A stretch of 64,000 nucleotides of DNA, from the NCBI RefSeq assembly GCF_900091955.1, contig NZ_FMDF01000145.1:165619-229618 (forward strand), read 5' to 3'. The notes below the pieces were generated by a model. That model had not been told where the DNA came from and ran no database searches. It saw nothing but the letters and a program-made list of their open reading frames with translations. Below, piece after piece: positions 56,878-64,000 of this stretch; the stretch's first letter is position 1, and each line of letters opens with the position of its first letter. This stretch comes from Streptomyces sp. Ncost-T10-10d (GTDB lineage Bacteria; Actinomycetota; Actinomycetes; Streptomycetales; Streptomycetaceae). The position numbers were made by a program, and so were the translations under genes.

Positions 56878-57111
56878 CTACTCCTCCGGCGGGAAGACGA
56901 CCTCCCCCGATCCGGTCAGCGTGATCGTGATCGCCTCGACCGGGCATCCCTCGGCCGCGGCGAGGACCTTCTCATTGACGTCGGTCTCCGGGGCTGCCGG
57001 GTGGGACTGCCGGGCGGAATCCAGCGCGAATTCGCCCGGGGCATGGTTCACGCACATCCCGGAACCGATGCAGACCCCGCGGTCGACCTCCACGGTCCAG
57101 CGGTCCCCCAT
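56878..57111 (-). CDS. [3Fe-4S] ferredoxin, P450-partner type
   Basis: A 77-residue ferredoxin with Cys14, Cys20 and Cys56-Pro57 as cluster ligands (CIGSGMC). The position of the second cysteine of a 4Fe cluster is Ser17, indicating a 3Fe-4S cluster. Such ferredoxins deliver electrons to cytochromes P450, but no P450 gene is present here. ATG 57111 overlaps the aldehyde dehydrogenase stop by one base and is better spaced from GAGGGGG than GTG 57114. It shares the operon, and its operators, with the aldehyde dehydrogenase. Confidence 0.88.
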   Translation of the reverse strand: MGDRWTVEVDRGVCIGSGMCVNHAPGEFALDSARQSHPAAPETDVNEKVLAAAEGCPVEAITITLTGSGEVVFPPEE

Positions 57112-58571
57112 CACGCCCCCTCGTATCCGGCCGGCAGATGGATCATCTTGTGCTCGAAGTACTCGGCGTATCCCTCGGGGCCGAACTCCCGTCCCAGACC
57201 GGAGTTCTTGTAGCCACCGAACGGGCCGAGCATGTCGAGGCTGAAGGTGTTCACGCTGTACGTGCCCGTCCTGACCCGGCGGGCGATGTCGATGCCGCGT
57301 TCGGTGTCGGCGGTCCAGACGCTGCCGCTGAGCCCGTAGTCGGAGTCGTTGGCGATCCGTACGGCCTCGGCCTCGTCGCCGTACGGCAGGAGGCAGATGA
57401 CGGGGCCGAAGATCTCCTCGCGGGCGATGCGCATGGAGTTGTCGACGTCTCCGAAGAGGGTCGGCTCGACGTACCAGCCCCGTTCCTGGGACGCCGGACG
57501 ACCGCCGCCGGTAAGGATCTTGGCGCCCTCGTGCTGGCCGATCCGGATGTAGTCGAGCGAGCGCCGCTGCTGGCGCTGCGCGACGAGGGGGCCGAGTTCG
57601 GTGGCGGGGTCGAGCGGGTCGCCGACCTTCAGCGCACCCGCCGCGGCGGCGAACGCCTCGGCCATCTCGTCGTAGCGGGAGCGCGGAACGAGGATGCGGG
57701 TCTGGGCCACGCACGCCTGGCCGTTGATCATCCAGGCGAAGGGGACGATGCCCGCGACGGCCGTGTCCAGATCGGCGTCGGGGAGGATCACGGCGGCGGA
57801 CTTCCCGCCCAGCTCCAGCGTGACCCGGGTGAGGTTGCGCGAGGCGACCTCCATCACCCGGCGCCCCGCGGCCACGGACCCGGTGAACGACACCTTGTCG
57901 ACGCCCGGATGCCCGACCAGGTACTCGCTGACCTCGCGGTCGGCGGGAAGGATCGACAGCACCCCCTCCGGCAGCCCGGCCTCGGCGGCGATCTCGGCCA
58001 GGATGTAGGCGTCCAGCGGGGATTCGGGCGAGACCTTGAGCACGGCGGAGCAGCCGGCCAGCAGCGCGGGCGCGAGCTTGGCGGCGGCGGTGAACTGCGG
58101 AACGTTCCACGGCACCACGGCCGCGACCACCCCCACCGGCTCCCGGCGCACCAGCAGCGGCCCGAGCACCCCGTCCCGCCGCTCCTCGTACGGGAAGCTG
58201 CGGGCGACGGTGATCGCCGCGTCCCACACCATCATCGCGGCAAGCGCCTGCACCATGACGCCGGACGTGTACGGGGTGCCGTTCTCCGAGCTGATGACCC
58301 GGGCGATCTCCTCGTACCGTACGGCGAACGCGTCCTTGATCCGGGTGATCACCTCGATCCGCTCGTCGAGGGACGCCCGCGGCCAGGGTCCCTCGTCGAA
58401 GGCCCGCCGGGCGGCGGCGACCGCCCGGTCCACATCCGCCTCGCAGGCGTGCGGGACCCGGCCGATGACCTGTTCGGTGTGCGGGGAGATGACCTCGATG
58501 ACATCCCGGCCCAGCGGATCGACCAACTCCCCGCCGATGAACAGTTTTCCGTGTTCGACAAGCTCGGTCAT
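57111..58571 (-). CDS. NAD(P)-dependent aldehyde dehydrogenase
   Basis: A 486-residue ALDH-superfamily enzyme. It has VVPWNVPQF, the cofactor segment VSFTGSVAAGR, the general base in LELGGKS, and the nucleophile Cys in NGQACVAQTR. The length and NSDYGLSGSVWT, GPFGGYKNSGLGREFG motifs are canonical. It would oxidise an aldehyde to an acid, the step after the zinc alcohol dehydrogenase at 2142. The promoter region contains the perfect TCTGAC repeat and a KstR-like near match, tying it by regulation to the beta-oxidation operons. It is divergent from the metallo-hydrolase gene. Confidence 0.92.
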   Translation of the reverse strand: MTELVEHGKLFIGGELVDPLGRDVIEVISPHTEQVIGRVPHACEADVDRAVAAARRAFDEGPWPRASLDERIEVITRIKDAFAVRYEEIARVISSENGTPYTSGVMVQALAAMMVWDAAITVARSFPYEERRDGVLGPLLVRREPVGVVAAVVPWNVPQFTAAAKLAPALLAGCSAVLKVSPESPLDAYILAEIAAEAGLPEGVLSILPADREVSEYLVGHPGVDKVSFTGSVAAGRRVMEVASRNLTRVTLELGGKSAAVILPDADLDTAVAGIVPFAWMINGQACVAQTRILVPRSRYDEMAEAFAAAAGALKVGDPLDPATELGPLVAQRQQRRSLDYIRIGQHEGAKILTGGGRPASQERGWYVEPTLFGDVDNSMRIAREEIFGPVICLLPYGDEAEAVRIANDSDYGLSGSVWTADTERGIDIARRVRTGTYSVNTFSLDMLGPFGGYKNSGLGREFGPEGYAEYFEHKMIHLPAGYEGA

Positions 58572-58613
58572 GGCTGCTGCCTCCCGCGACCCGGCGCGTT
58601 ACCCGACTCATTG

Positions 58614-58630
58614 TCTGACTCTGTGTCAGA
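58614..58630. promoter_or_regulatory. TCTGAC-N5-GTCAGA inverted repeat, copy 4 (perfect)
   Basis: TCTGAC-TCTGT-GTCAGA, both arms perfect, 43 bp upstream of the aldehyde dehydrogenase start. It overlaps by two bases the next inverted repeat at 58629-58644. Confidence 0.72.
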
Positions 58631-58644
58631 ACTGATACCAGTTC
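58629..58644. promoter_or_regulatory. Second inverted repeat GAACTG-ATAC-CAGTTC
   Basis: A perfect repeat with 6-bp arms and a 4-bp spacer, sharing two bases with copy 4 of the TCTGAC motif. It lies in the likely promoter of the aldehyde dehydrogenase / ferredoxin operon. It may be a third operator or an extension of the first. Confidence 0.5.
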
Positions 58645-58762
58645 CAGTTCCAGGAGTCCACGGCTGCGACAGCGCCCACCCGGGCCGCCGACCGATCGGC
58701 CCGGGCCGCCGCACAGCCGAGAAGCACCTCCGAGCGAATAGATGGTCGACCGGGGCTACTAC

Positions 58763-58776
58763 TGGAACAAGTTCTC
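58763..58776. promoter_or_regulatory. KstR-like box, one mismatch
   Basis: TGGAACAAGTTCTC matches TnnAACnnGTTnnA except for the final base (C for A). It lies 76 bp upstream of the metallo-hydrolase ATG. Confidence 0.5.
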
Positions 58777-58851
58777 GTTACAGTGGGCGCGGCGCACCGC
58801 ACAGTCGTACGTCGGTACGCCGACCAGGCCGCGGAGAGAGATGGGGAGCCC

Positions 58852-59892
58852 ATGACGCAGGTGACCGACCACGGCGGCGGCGTGCACAGCATCAAGGTCC
58901 CCATCCCGGACAATCCGCTCGGTCACACCCTTGTGCATGTCCTCGACACCGATCGCGGGCCGGTCCTGATCGACACGGGCTGGGACGATCCGGAGGCGTG
59001 GGACACGCTCAACGCCGGACTCGCCGCCGCAGGTGTGGATGTCGGCGACATCCACGGTGTGGTCATCACCCACCATCACCCCGATCACCACGGCCTCTCC
59101 GGGCAGGTGCGCGAGGCGTCCGGGGCCTGGATCGCCATGCATGCGGCGGACACCGCGATCGTGCGGCGGACCCGTGAGTCCCGGCCGGGTACCTGGCTGA
59201 CGTATCTCTCGGCGAAGCTCACCGCGGTCGGTGCGCCCGAGGAGCACCTGGCGCCGTTGCGGGCGGCCGCGGCCAAGGGGGGCCGGATGCGCACGCTGCC
59301 CGGACTGCGGGCCGCACTTCCGGACCGGGAGATCGTTCCCGGTGAACTCCTCGGTCTGGCCGGCCGCAAACTGCGGGCCATCTGGACGCCGGGGCACACA
59401 CCCGGCCATGTCTGCCTGCATCTGGAGGAGGAGCATCCGAGGAATCTGCCGGGCCGCGGCCGGCTCTTCTCCGGGGATCATCTGCTGCCGGGGATCAGCC
59501 CGCACATCGGGCTGTACGAGGACCCGGACCACGCGACCGTGACCGACCCTCTCGGGGACTACCTCGACTCACTGGAGCGCATCGGCAGGCTCGGGGTCGC
59601 CGAAGTACTGCCCGCCCATCAGTACGCGTTCGCGGATGCCGCAGGGCGCGTACAGGAACTCCTGGACCATCACGAGGAGCGGCTGACCGGGCTGCTCAAG
59701 CTGCTGGCGACCCCGCTGACGCCGTGGCAGCTGGCCGAGCGGATGGAGTGGAACCGGCCCTGGGAGCAGATCCCGCACGGATCACGGAACATCGCCGTCT
59801 CGGAGGCCGAGGCCCATCTGCGGCGGCTGGTGAAGCTGGGGCGCGCGGAGGCGGTGGCGGGGAGCGGGCCGGTGACGTACATCGCGGTGTGA
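58852..59892 (+). CDS. Metallo-beta-lactamase-fold hydrolase
   Basis: A 346-residue MBL-fold enzyme with the zinc motif HHHPDHH at 74-80 (ligands His74, His76, Asp78, His79), later Asp in FSGDHLLPG, and His in LPAHQYAF. A C-terminal winged-helix-like domain (about 270-346, TPLTPWQLAERMEW) is as in LACTB2/glyoxalase-II-like proteins. Such enzymes hydrolyse thioesters, lactones or phosphodiesters; thioester hydrolysis would suit the linked CoA pathway. GGGGAG lies 4 nt before the ATG. It is divergent from the aldehyde dehydrogenase, with three candidate operators between them. Confidence 0.88.
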   Translation: MTQVTDHGGGVHSIKVPIPDNPLGHTLVHVLDTDRGPVLIDTGWDDPEAWDTLNAGLAAAGVDVGDIHGVVITHHHPDHHGLSGQVREASGAWIAMHAADTAIVRRTRESRPGTWLTYLSAKLTAVGAPEEHLAPLRAAAAKGGRMRTLPGLRAALPDREIVPGELLGLAGRKLRAIWTPGHTPGHVCLHLEEEHPRNLPGRGRLFSGDHLLPGISPHIGLYEDPDHATVTDPLGDYLDSLERIGRLGVAEVLPAHQYAFADAAGRVQELLDHHEERLTGLLKLLATPLTPWQLAERMEWNRPWEQIPHGSRNIAVSEAEAHLRRLVKLGRAEAVAGSGPVTYIAV

Positions 59893-59969
59893 CGGGGACT
59901 CCCGCGCCGGTGGGCGGGAGGACGGGGGCGGCGCTCCTCCCGGCTCGGAGACCGTCCGAACCCGCCCGG

Positions 59970-59975
59970 TAGAGT
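59970..59975 (+). promoter_or_regulatory. -10 element (TAGAGT) of the cobalamin operon
   Basis: TAGAGT lies 20-25 bp upstream of the riboswitch core and would place the transcript start near 59982. No consensus -35 is evident. Confidence 0.5.
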
Positions 59976-59989
59976 GTGCGAGTCGTCAT

Positions 59990-60076
59990 CATGCCCGTTC
60001 AGGGGGAAGCCGGTGCAAATCCGGCACTGACCACGCAGCCGTGAACCGTCGTGGGAGACGGTGAGTCGGAATGCCC
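59990..60076 (+). promoter_or_regulatory. Cobalamin (B12) riboswitch
   Basis: The sequence follows the B12-riboswitch core: GGGGGAAGCCGGTGCAAATC at 60002-60021, the pairing CCGGCAC, then CACGCAGCCGTGA and the closing GTGAGTCGGAATGCC at 60061-60075. GGTGCAAATCCGGC and GAGTCGGAA are the diagnostic elements. A perfect 8-bp hairpin at 60101-60120 follows and is the likely expression platform. Binding of adenosyl- or other cobalamin should shut off the downstream surface-protein/ECF transporter operon. Confidence 0.9.
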
Positions 60077-60100
60077 TGTCCGCGGTCGTGACCGGCTCGC

Positions 60101-60120
60101 ACCACCGGAACCCCGGTGGT
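60101..60120 (+). terminator. Expression-platform hairpin after the riboswitch
   Basis: ACCACCGG (60101-60108) pairs perfectly with CCGGTGGT (60113-60120), loop AACC. It lies between the riboswitch core and the ribosome-binding site (AGGAGAGG at 60187-60194) and may form only in the cobalamin-bound state. Confidence 0.55.
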
Positions 60121-60205
60121 CGGCACCGTCGAGGTATACGGAGCCGGAGCCTGGTGCGTGAGCGTGCCTGTGCCCGGTTCCCCCGCAGGAGAGGCCCCGC
60201 CCGCC

Positions 60206-61480
60206 ATGACCGTACGCCGCAGCGCAGCAACGCTCGCCGCCACCGCCACCATGCTCTGTGCGGCCGCTGCCCCGGTCGCGGTCGCAGCGCCGTCCCCGTC
60301 GCCCTCGCCGTCCGTCGCACTGCCTTCCGGGCTGTACGGCACGAAGGACCCCACGTACGACGGTGTCTGGCGGCAGTCGCTGGCCTTCCTCGCCCAGCGG
60401 GTCGAGGGCGTCACGCCCGCCACGAAGTCGGTGGACTGGCTGATCGCCCAGCAGTGCGGCAACGGCGCCTACGCCTCGTACCGGCCCGATGTCTCCCAGC
60501 CGTGCACCGAGAAGACCGTGCTGGACACCAATGCCACCGCGGCCGCCGTCCAGGCGCTCGTCGAGGTGGGCGGGCACCGGGACATCGTGAACAACTCGGT
60601 GCGCTGGCTGAAGTCCGTACAGAACAAGGACGGCGGCTGGGGCTACACCGCGGGCGGGGCCAGCGACGCGAACTCCACCTCGCTGGTGATCGGCGCCCTT
60701 GCCCGGCAGGGCCAGCGGATCGCGGACATCACGACCCCGGGCGGCAAGACCCCCTACGACGCACTGCTGGGGCTCGCGATCCCGTGCGGCGGCAAGGACG
60801 GCGGCGCCTTCGCCTACCAGCCCGACAAGGCCGGGAAGCTCGCCGCCAACGCGGACGCCACCGCGGCCGCCGTGCTCGGCACGATGGGCAAGGCCCTGGC
60901 CGTCGGGAACAACGCCGCGGTCAAGGCGCCCAGCTGCCACCCGGGGTCCGGTCTCACGCCCGAGCAGGCCGCCCAGAACGGCGCCCACTTCCTCGCGGAC
61001 ACTCTCGCGACCAGCGGTCATCTCGACCTGGCGCCGATGCCCGGCGCCACCGACTCCACCCCGCAGCCCGACTTCGGCAACACCGCGGACGCGGTCGTCG
61101 CGCTGTCGGCCGCGGGCCACCAGGACAAGGCGGCCAAGGCCGTGGCCTGGCTGAAGAAGAACTCCGGGACCTGGGCCGAGCAGAACGGTCCCGCCGCCTA
61201 CGCGCAGCTCGCCCTCGCCGCCCACGCGACCGGCGACGACGCCCGCGACTTCGGCGGCGTCGACCTGATCGACAAGCTGAACGCGACCGGTCCCACCCCC
61301 GCGGCCGTCACGACGCCCGACCCGTCCGCCGACACCGGGTACGTGGCCACGGAGAAGGACCAGGTCCACAGCGGGGACGACGTGATCGGCGGCGTGTGGT
61401 GGTACGTCGGCATCGGCCTCGTCGTCGGTGCGGGCGCCGGCTTCCTGATCAGCGGCCGCCGGAAGAACCAGCAGCTGTGA
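60206..61480 (+). CDS. Surface-anchored alpha/alpha-toroid protein under B12 riboswitch control
   Basis: A 424-residue protein with a signal peptide (about 1-28), a Pro/Ser linker, and a toroid of helical repeats (about 40-370). One repeat contains KDGGWGYTAGG, the prenyltransferase/squalene-oxidase repeat pattern also seen in the helical barrel of intrinsic factor and transcobalamin. A C-terminal membrane helix (about 394-415, WWYVGIGLVVGAGAGFLIS) and a basic tail anchor it. AGGAGAGG lies 11 nt before the ATG. Riboswitch and neighbours suggest it captures cobalamin or a corrinoid for the ECF transporter; that is an inference from fold and position. Confidence 0.85.
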   Translation: MTVRRSAATLAATATMLCAAAAPVAVAAPSPSPSPSVALPSGLYGTKDPTYDGVWRQSLAFLAQRVEGVTPATKSVDWLIAQQCGNGAYASYRPDVSQPCTEKTVLDTNATAAAVQALVEVGGHRDIVNNSVRWLKSVQNKDGGWGYTAGGASDANSTSLVIGALARQGQRIADITTPGGKTPYDALLGLAIPCGGKDGGAFAYQPDKAGKLAANADATAAAVLGTMGKALAVGNNAAVKAPSCHPGSGLTPEQAAQNGAHFLADTLATSGHLDLAPMPGATDSTPQPDFGNTADAVVALSAAGHQDKAAKAVAWLKKNSGTWAEQNGPAAYAQLALAAHATGDDARDFGGVDLIDKLNATGPTPAAVTTPDPSADTGYVATEKDQVHSGDDVIGGVWWYVGIGLVVGAGAGFLISGRRKNQQL

Positions 61481-62160
61481 GGCGGGCGGGAAGGGCCGCC
61501 GCTCTCCTGGTGGTCCTGGGCGCCGTCCTGGCCGCGCTCGGCGCGGGGACGGCTCAGGCGGCCGGGTACCGGTACTGGTCGTTCTGGGAGGGCTCCGGCA
61601 CCGACTGGACGTATGCCACCCAGGGCCCGTCCCTGGTCCGGCCTGACGACGGCGCGGTCCAGGGCTTCCGGTTCTCGGTGAGCGAGGACTCCCAGGATTC
61701 GGCGAAGCCGCGCCGCTCCCCCGGCTTCGCGAAGATCTGCGCGGACACCCCGGCCGAGGACGGCACCAAGCGGGTCGCGCTGGTCATCGACCCGGGCACG
61801 ACGGCGGACGCCCCGGCCGGCGAGACTCCGCCCGCGCTGCGCACCGCGTGCGCACGGGTCGCCCCGGACGCGAGCACCGCGGAGGCGCTCGTCTCGGTGG
61901 CCAAACCGCTGCGCTACAACAGCGACGCCCTGCTCTGTGCCATATCCGGCTATCCGGCCTCGGGCTGCGGCGAACAGCTCTCGGACAACGGTCACGCGGC
62001 GCCTGCCGCGTCCGCATCCCCGTCCGCGGCCGATTCCGCTGCCGACGGGGACTCCGGCGGCTCCGGCGGCGGACCGTCCGCCGGGGTGCTGGTCGGGGTC
62101 GGCGCCGTTCTTCTTCTCGGCATCGCCGCAGTCGTGCAGGCCCGCCGCCGCCGCGGATGA
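61477..62160 (+). CDS. SCO2322-like secreted, membrane-anchored protein
   Basis: A 227-residue protein starting at GTG 61477, coupled to the previous gene (GTGA). A signal peptide (about 1-28, ending GTAQAAG) is followed by a domain with GYRYWSFWEG at its start and four cysteines, in FAKICAD, LRTACAR, DALLCAI and SGCGEQ. A Ser/Ala/Gly-rich linker and one C-terminal membrane helix with an RRRR stop-transfer follow. I recall the family name SCO2322 for actinobacterial proteins next to ECF transporters; its function is not established. Confidence 0.8.
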   Translation: MRRAGRAAALLVVLGAVLAALGAGTAQAAGYRYWSFWEGSGTDWTYATQGPSLVRPDDGAVQGFRFSVSEDSQDSAKPRRSPGFAKICADTPAEDGTKRVALVIDPGTTADAPAGETPPALRTACARVAPDASTAEALVSVAKPLRYNSDALLCAISGYPASGCGEQLSDNGHAAPAASASPSAADSAADGDSGGSGGGPSAGVLVGVGAVLLLGIAAVVQARRRRG

Positions 62161-63311
62161 CCGCCTCGACCACCGGCCCGGTCCGGCTGCGCCGCCCGCT
62201 GCGCGCCCCCGGGGCGACCCGGAGCAACGCCTTGCCCGCCGGGGCCTGGTGGCTGTGGGCGCTCGGCCTCGCCACCGCCGCGTCCCGGACCACCAATCCA
62301 CTGCTGCTCGGCCTGCTGGTGGGGGTGGCGGGCTATGTGGTCGCGGCACGCCGTACGGATGCGCCGTGGGCCCGTTCGTACGGGGCATTCATCAGGATCG
62401 GGCTGTTCGTCATCGGTGTGCGGCTGGTCTTCTCCGTCTTTCTCGGCTCGCCGATCCCCGGTACGCATCCGGTGTTCACACTCCCCGAGGTGCCGCTGCC
62501 CGACTGGGCGAAGGGCGTCAGGATCGGTGGCCGGGTCACCGCCGAACAGCTGGTCTTCGCGCTGTACGACGGGGCGAAGCTGGCCACCCTGCTGATCTGC
62601 GTCGGTGCGGCGAACTCGCTCGCCAACCCGGCCCGACTGCTGAAGTCGCTGCCGGGTGCGCTGTACGAGGCGGGGGTCGCCGTCGTCGTCGCGATGACGT
62701 TCGCGCCGAACATGGTCGCCGATGTGGCCCGGCTTCGCACCGCACGGCGACTGCGGGGCCGTCCGACCGGCGGCATCAAGGCGGTCCTGCAGATCGGGCT
62801 GCCGGTCCTGGAGGGCGCGTTGGAGCGGTCGGTCGCGGTGGCGGCCTCGATGGACGCGCGCGGATACGGGCGCACCGCACAGGTCCCGCCCGCCGTCCGG
62901 CACACCACGAACGTCCTCACGCTCGGCGGGCTGCTCGGGGTGTGCGCGGGTACGTACGGTCTGCTGGCCGCGCAGGGTGCGGTGTACGGCCTGCCGCTGC
63001 TGATCGCCGGGCTCGTCGCCGCGATGGCCGGACTGCGACTCGGTGGGGCCCGCTCGGTCCGTACCCGCTACCGGCCCGACCGGTGGGGCGCGCGGGCCTG
63101 GCTGGTGGCGGGTTCGGGGGTCGCGGTGGCCGTGGCGATGATCTGGGCGGGCGGTGTCGATGGGGAGGCGCTGCGCCCCGGGGTCGTACCGCTGGTCGCA
63201 CCGGTGCTTCCGTTGTGGCCCGCGGCGGCGGTGCTGATCGGGCTGCTCCCCGCGGTGGTGGCACCCGTGCCGCCCCCGGTGGGCACCCCGAACTCCAAGG
63301 AGAGCCAGTGA
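62157..63311 (+). CDS. ECF transporter transmembrane (T) component, CbiQ-like
   Basis: A 384-residue membrane protein with several hydrophobic segments. The coupling-helix region MDARGYGRT is the signature of CbiQ/EcfT proteins and contacts the ATPases. The ATGA junctions on both sides couple it to the SCO2322-like gene and the ATPase. Riboswitch control suggests cobalt, cobalamin or corrinoid import. The substrate-binding S component is not in the window and probably follows to the right. Confidence 0.88.
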   Translation: MTASTTGPVRLRRPLRAPGATRSNALPAGAWWLWALGLATAASRTTNPLLLGLLVGVAGYVVAARRTDAPWARSYGAFIRIGLFVIGVRLVFSVFLGSPIPGTHPVFTLPEVPLPDWAKGVRIGGRVTAEQLVFALYDGAKLATLLICVGAANSLANPARLLKSLPGALYEAGVAVVVAMTFAPNMVADVARLRTARRLRGRPTGGIKAVLQIGLPVLEGALERSVAVAASMDARGYGRTAQVPPAVRHTTNVLTLGGLLGVCAGTYGLLAAQGAVYGLPLLIAGLVAAMAGLRLGGARSVRTRYRPDRWGARAWLVAGSGVAVAVAMIWAGGVDGEALRPGVVPLVAPVLPLWPAAAVLIGLLPAVVAPVPPPVGTPNSKESQ

Positions 63312-64000
63312 TCCGGTTCGAGCACGTCTCGGTGCAGTACGAGGGGACGGAGCGCCCCACCCTCTGTGGGGTCGATCTGACCATTCCCGAGGGCGAGTTG
63401 GTGCTGCTCGTCGGTCCGTCCGGGGTGGGCAAGTCGACGCTGCTGGGCGCCGTGTCCGGTCTCGTACCGCACTTCACCGGCGGCACACTGAGCGGCCGGG
63501 TCACGGTCGACGGCCGTGACACGCGTACGCACAAACCACGCGAACTCGCCGATCTCGTCGGCACGGTGGGCCAGGACCCGCTCTCCCACTTCGTCACCGA
63601 CACGGTCGAGGACGAGCTGGCGTACGGGATGGAGTCGCTGGGACTCGCCCCCGATGTGATGCGGCGGCGGGTCGAGGAGACCCTCGATCTGCTGGGCCTG
63701 GCCGGGCTGCGCGACCGGCCGATCGCCACGCTCTCCGGCGGGCAGCAGCAGCGGGTCGCGATCGGCTCGGTCCTCACCCCGCACCCGAAGGTCCTGGTCC
63801 TCGACGAGCCGACGTCCGCGCTGGACCCGGCGGCGGCCGAGGAGGTCCTCGCCGTGCTGCAACGGCTGGTGCACGACCTGGGTACGACGGTCCTGATGGC
63901 GGAGCACCGGCTGGAGCGGGTGGTGCAGTACGCGGACCAGGTCGTCCTGCTGCCGTCGCCGGGCGCCGCACCGGTCATGGGCGCGCCCGCGGACATCATG
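63308..64000 (+). CDS. ECF transporter ATPase, CbiO-like (3'-truncated by the window edge)
   Basis: GTG 63308 overlaps the T-component stop. The 231 visible residues hold a full ATPase core: Walker A GPSGVGKST, Q-loop GQDP, signature LSGGQQQR, Walker B VLVLDEPTSALD and the H-loop MAEHR. The frame is open to the last base of the window. The protein may continue into a second ATPase domain, since actinobacterial ECF ATPases are often fused; this cannot be seen here. Confidence 0.9.
   Translation, partial: MIRFEHVSVQYEGTERPTLCGVDLTIPEGELVLLVGPSGVGKSTLLGAVSGLVPHFTGGTLSGRVTVDGRDTRTHKPRELADLVGTVGQDPLSHFVTDTVEDELAYGMESLGLAPDVMRRRVEETLDLLGLAGLRDRPIATLSGGQQQRVAIGSVLTPHPKVLVLDEPTSALDPAAAEEVLAVLQRLVHDLGTTVLMAEHRLERVVQYADQVVLLPSPGAAPVMGAPADIM

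Overview
The window is very GC-rich, uses GTG starts freely, and has tightly overlapping operons (ATGA, GTGA and TGATG junctions), apparently leaderless genes, DesK/DesR-type signalling and F420-type enzymes. Together these point to a Streptomyces chromosome. No rRNA, tRNA, CRISPR array, phage or insertion sequence was seen. The first and last genes run off the window.

Left part (1-14.6 kb). Two leftward operons encode a split beta-oxidation cycle. One is MaoC hydratase / zinc alcohol dehydrogenase / MFE-2-like short-chain dehydrogenase (1149-4134). The other is a fused double acyl-CoA dehydrogenase / SCP-x-type thiolase (10966-14355). Both promoter regions carry a KstR-type box (TnnAACnnGTTnnA) and a second inverted repeat, TCTGAC-N5-GTCAGA, whose regulator I cannot name. 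A KstR-like TetR gene lies at 33831 with its own box at 33655. A third dual-motif region sits between an aldehyde dehydrogenase/ferredoxin pair and a metallo-hydrolase (56.9-59.9 kb), and the TCTGAC repeat also precedes an F420-type oxidoreductase (25779). I read this as a dispersed lipid or isoprenoid side-chain catabolic regulon. Between the two operons lies an ABC-2 exporter with its response regulator. The partner histidine kinase is cut off after its membrane domain, and a Ser/Thr kinase gene occupies the place of the catalytic half.

Middle (14.6-35 kb). A DHA2 exporter has a carboxypeptidase-regulatory-like tail. An IclR-controlled operon encodes a DUF1177 protein, an NCS1 permease and an M20 hydrolase, with peptidase E nearby. 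A Phd/VapC toxin-antitoxin pair lies exactly between two 74-bp direct repeats. A methyltransferase, a secreted amidase and several housekeeping-type genes follow, then a glycosyltransferase / methyltransferase / toroid-protein operon divergent from kstR.

Right part (35-64 kb). A complete branched-chain-type ABC importer is translationally coupled to an alpha/beta hydrolase and faces a GAF/PucR regulator. Next is a 3-hydroxybutyrate dehydrogenase. A divergent cluster follows: ROK repressor / M81 peptidase / CutC on the left arm, oligopeptide-type ABC importer / ROK kinase on the right arm. It looks like a self-contained uptake and catabolic system for a sugar-peptide-like substrate. A PHB-depolymerase-like esterase, an orphan WapI-type immunity protein and a broken acyl-CoA dehydrogenase remnant come next. 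The window ends in a cobalamin-riboswitch operon: a surface alpha/alpha-toroid protein, an SCO2322-like surface protein, and the CbiQ/CbiO-type parts of an ECF transporter.
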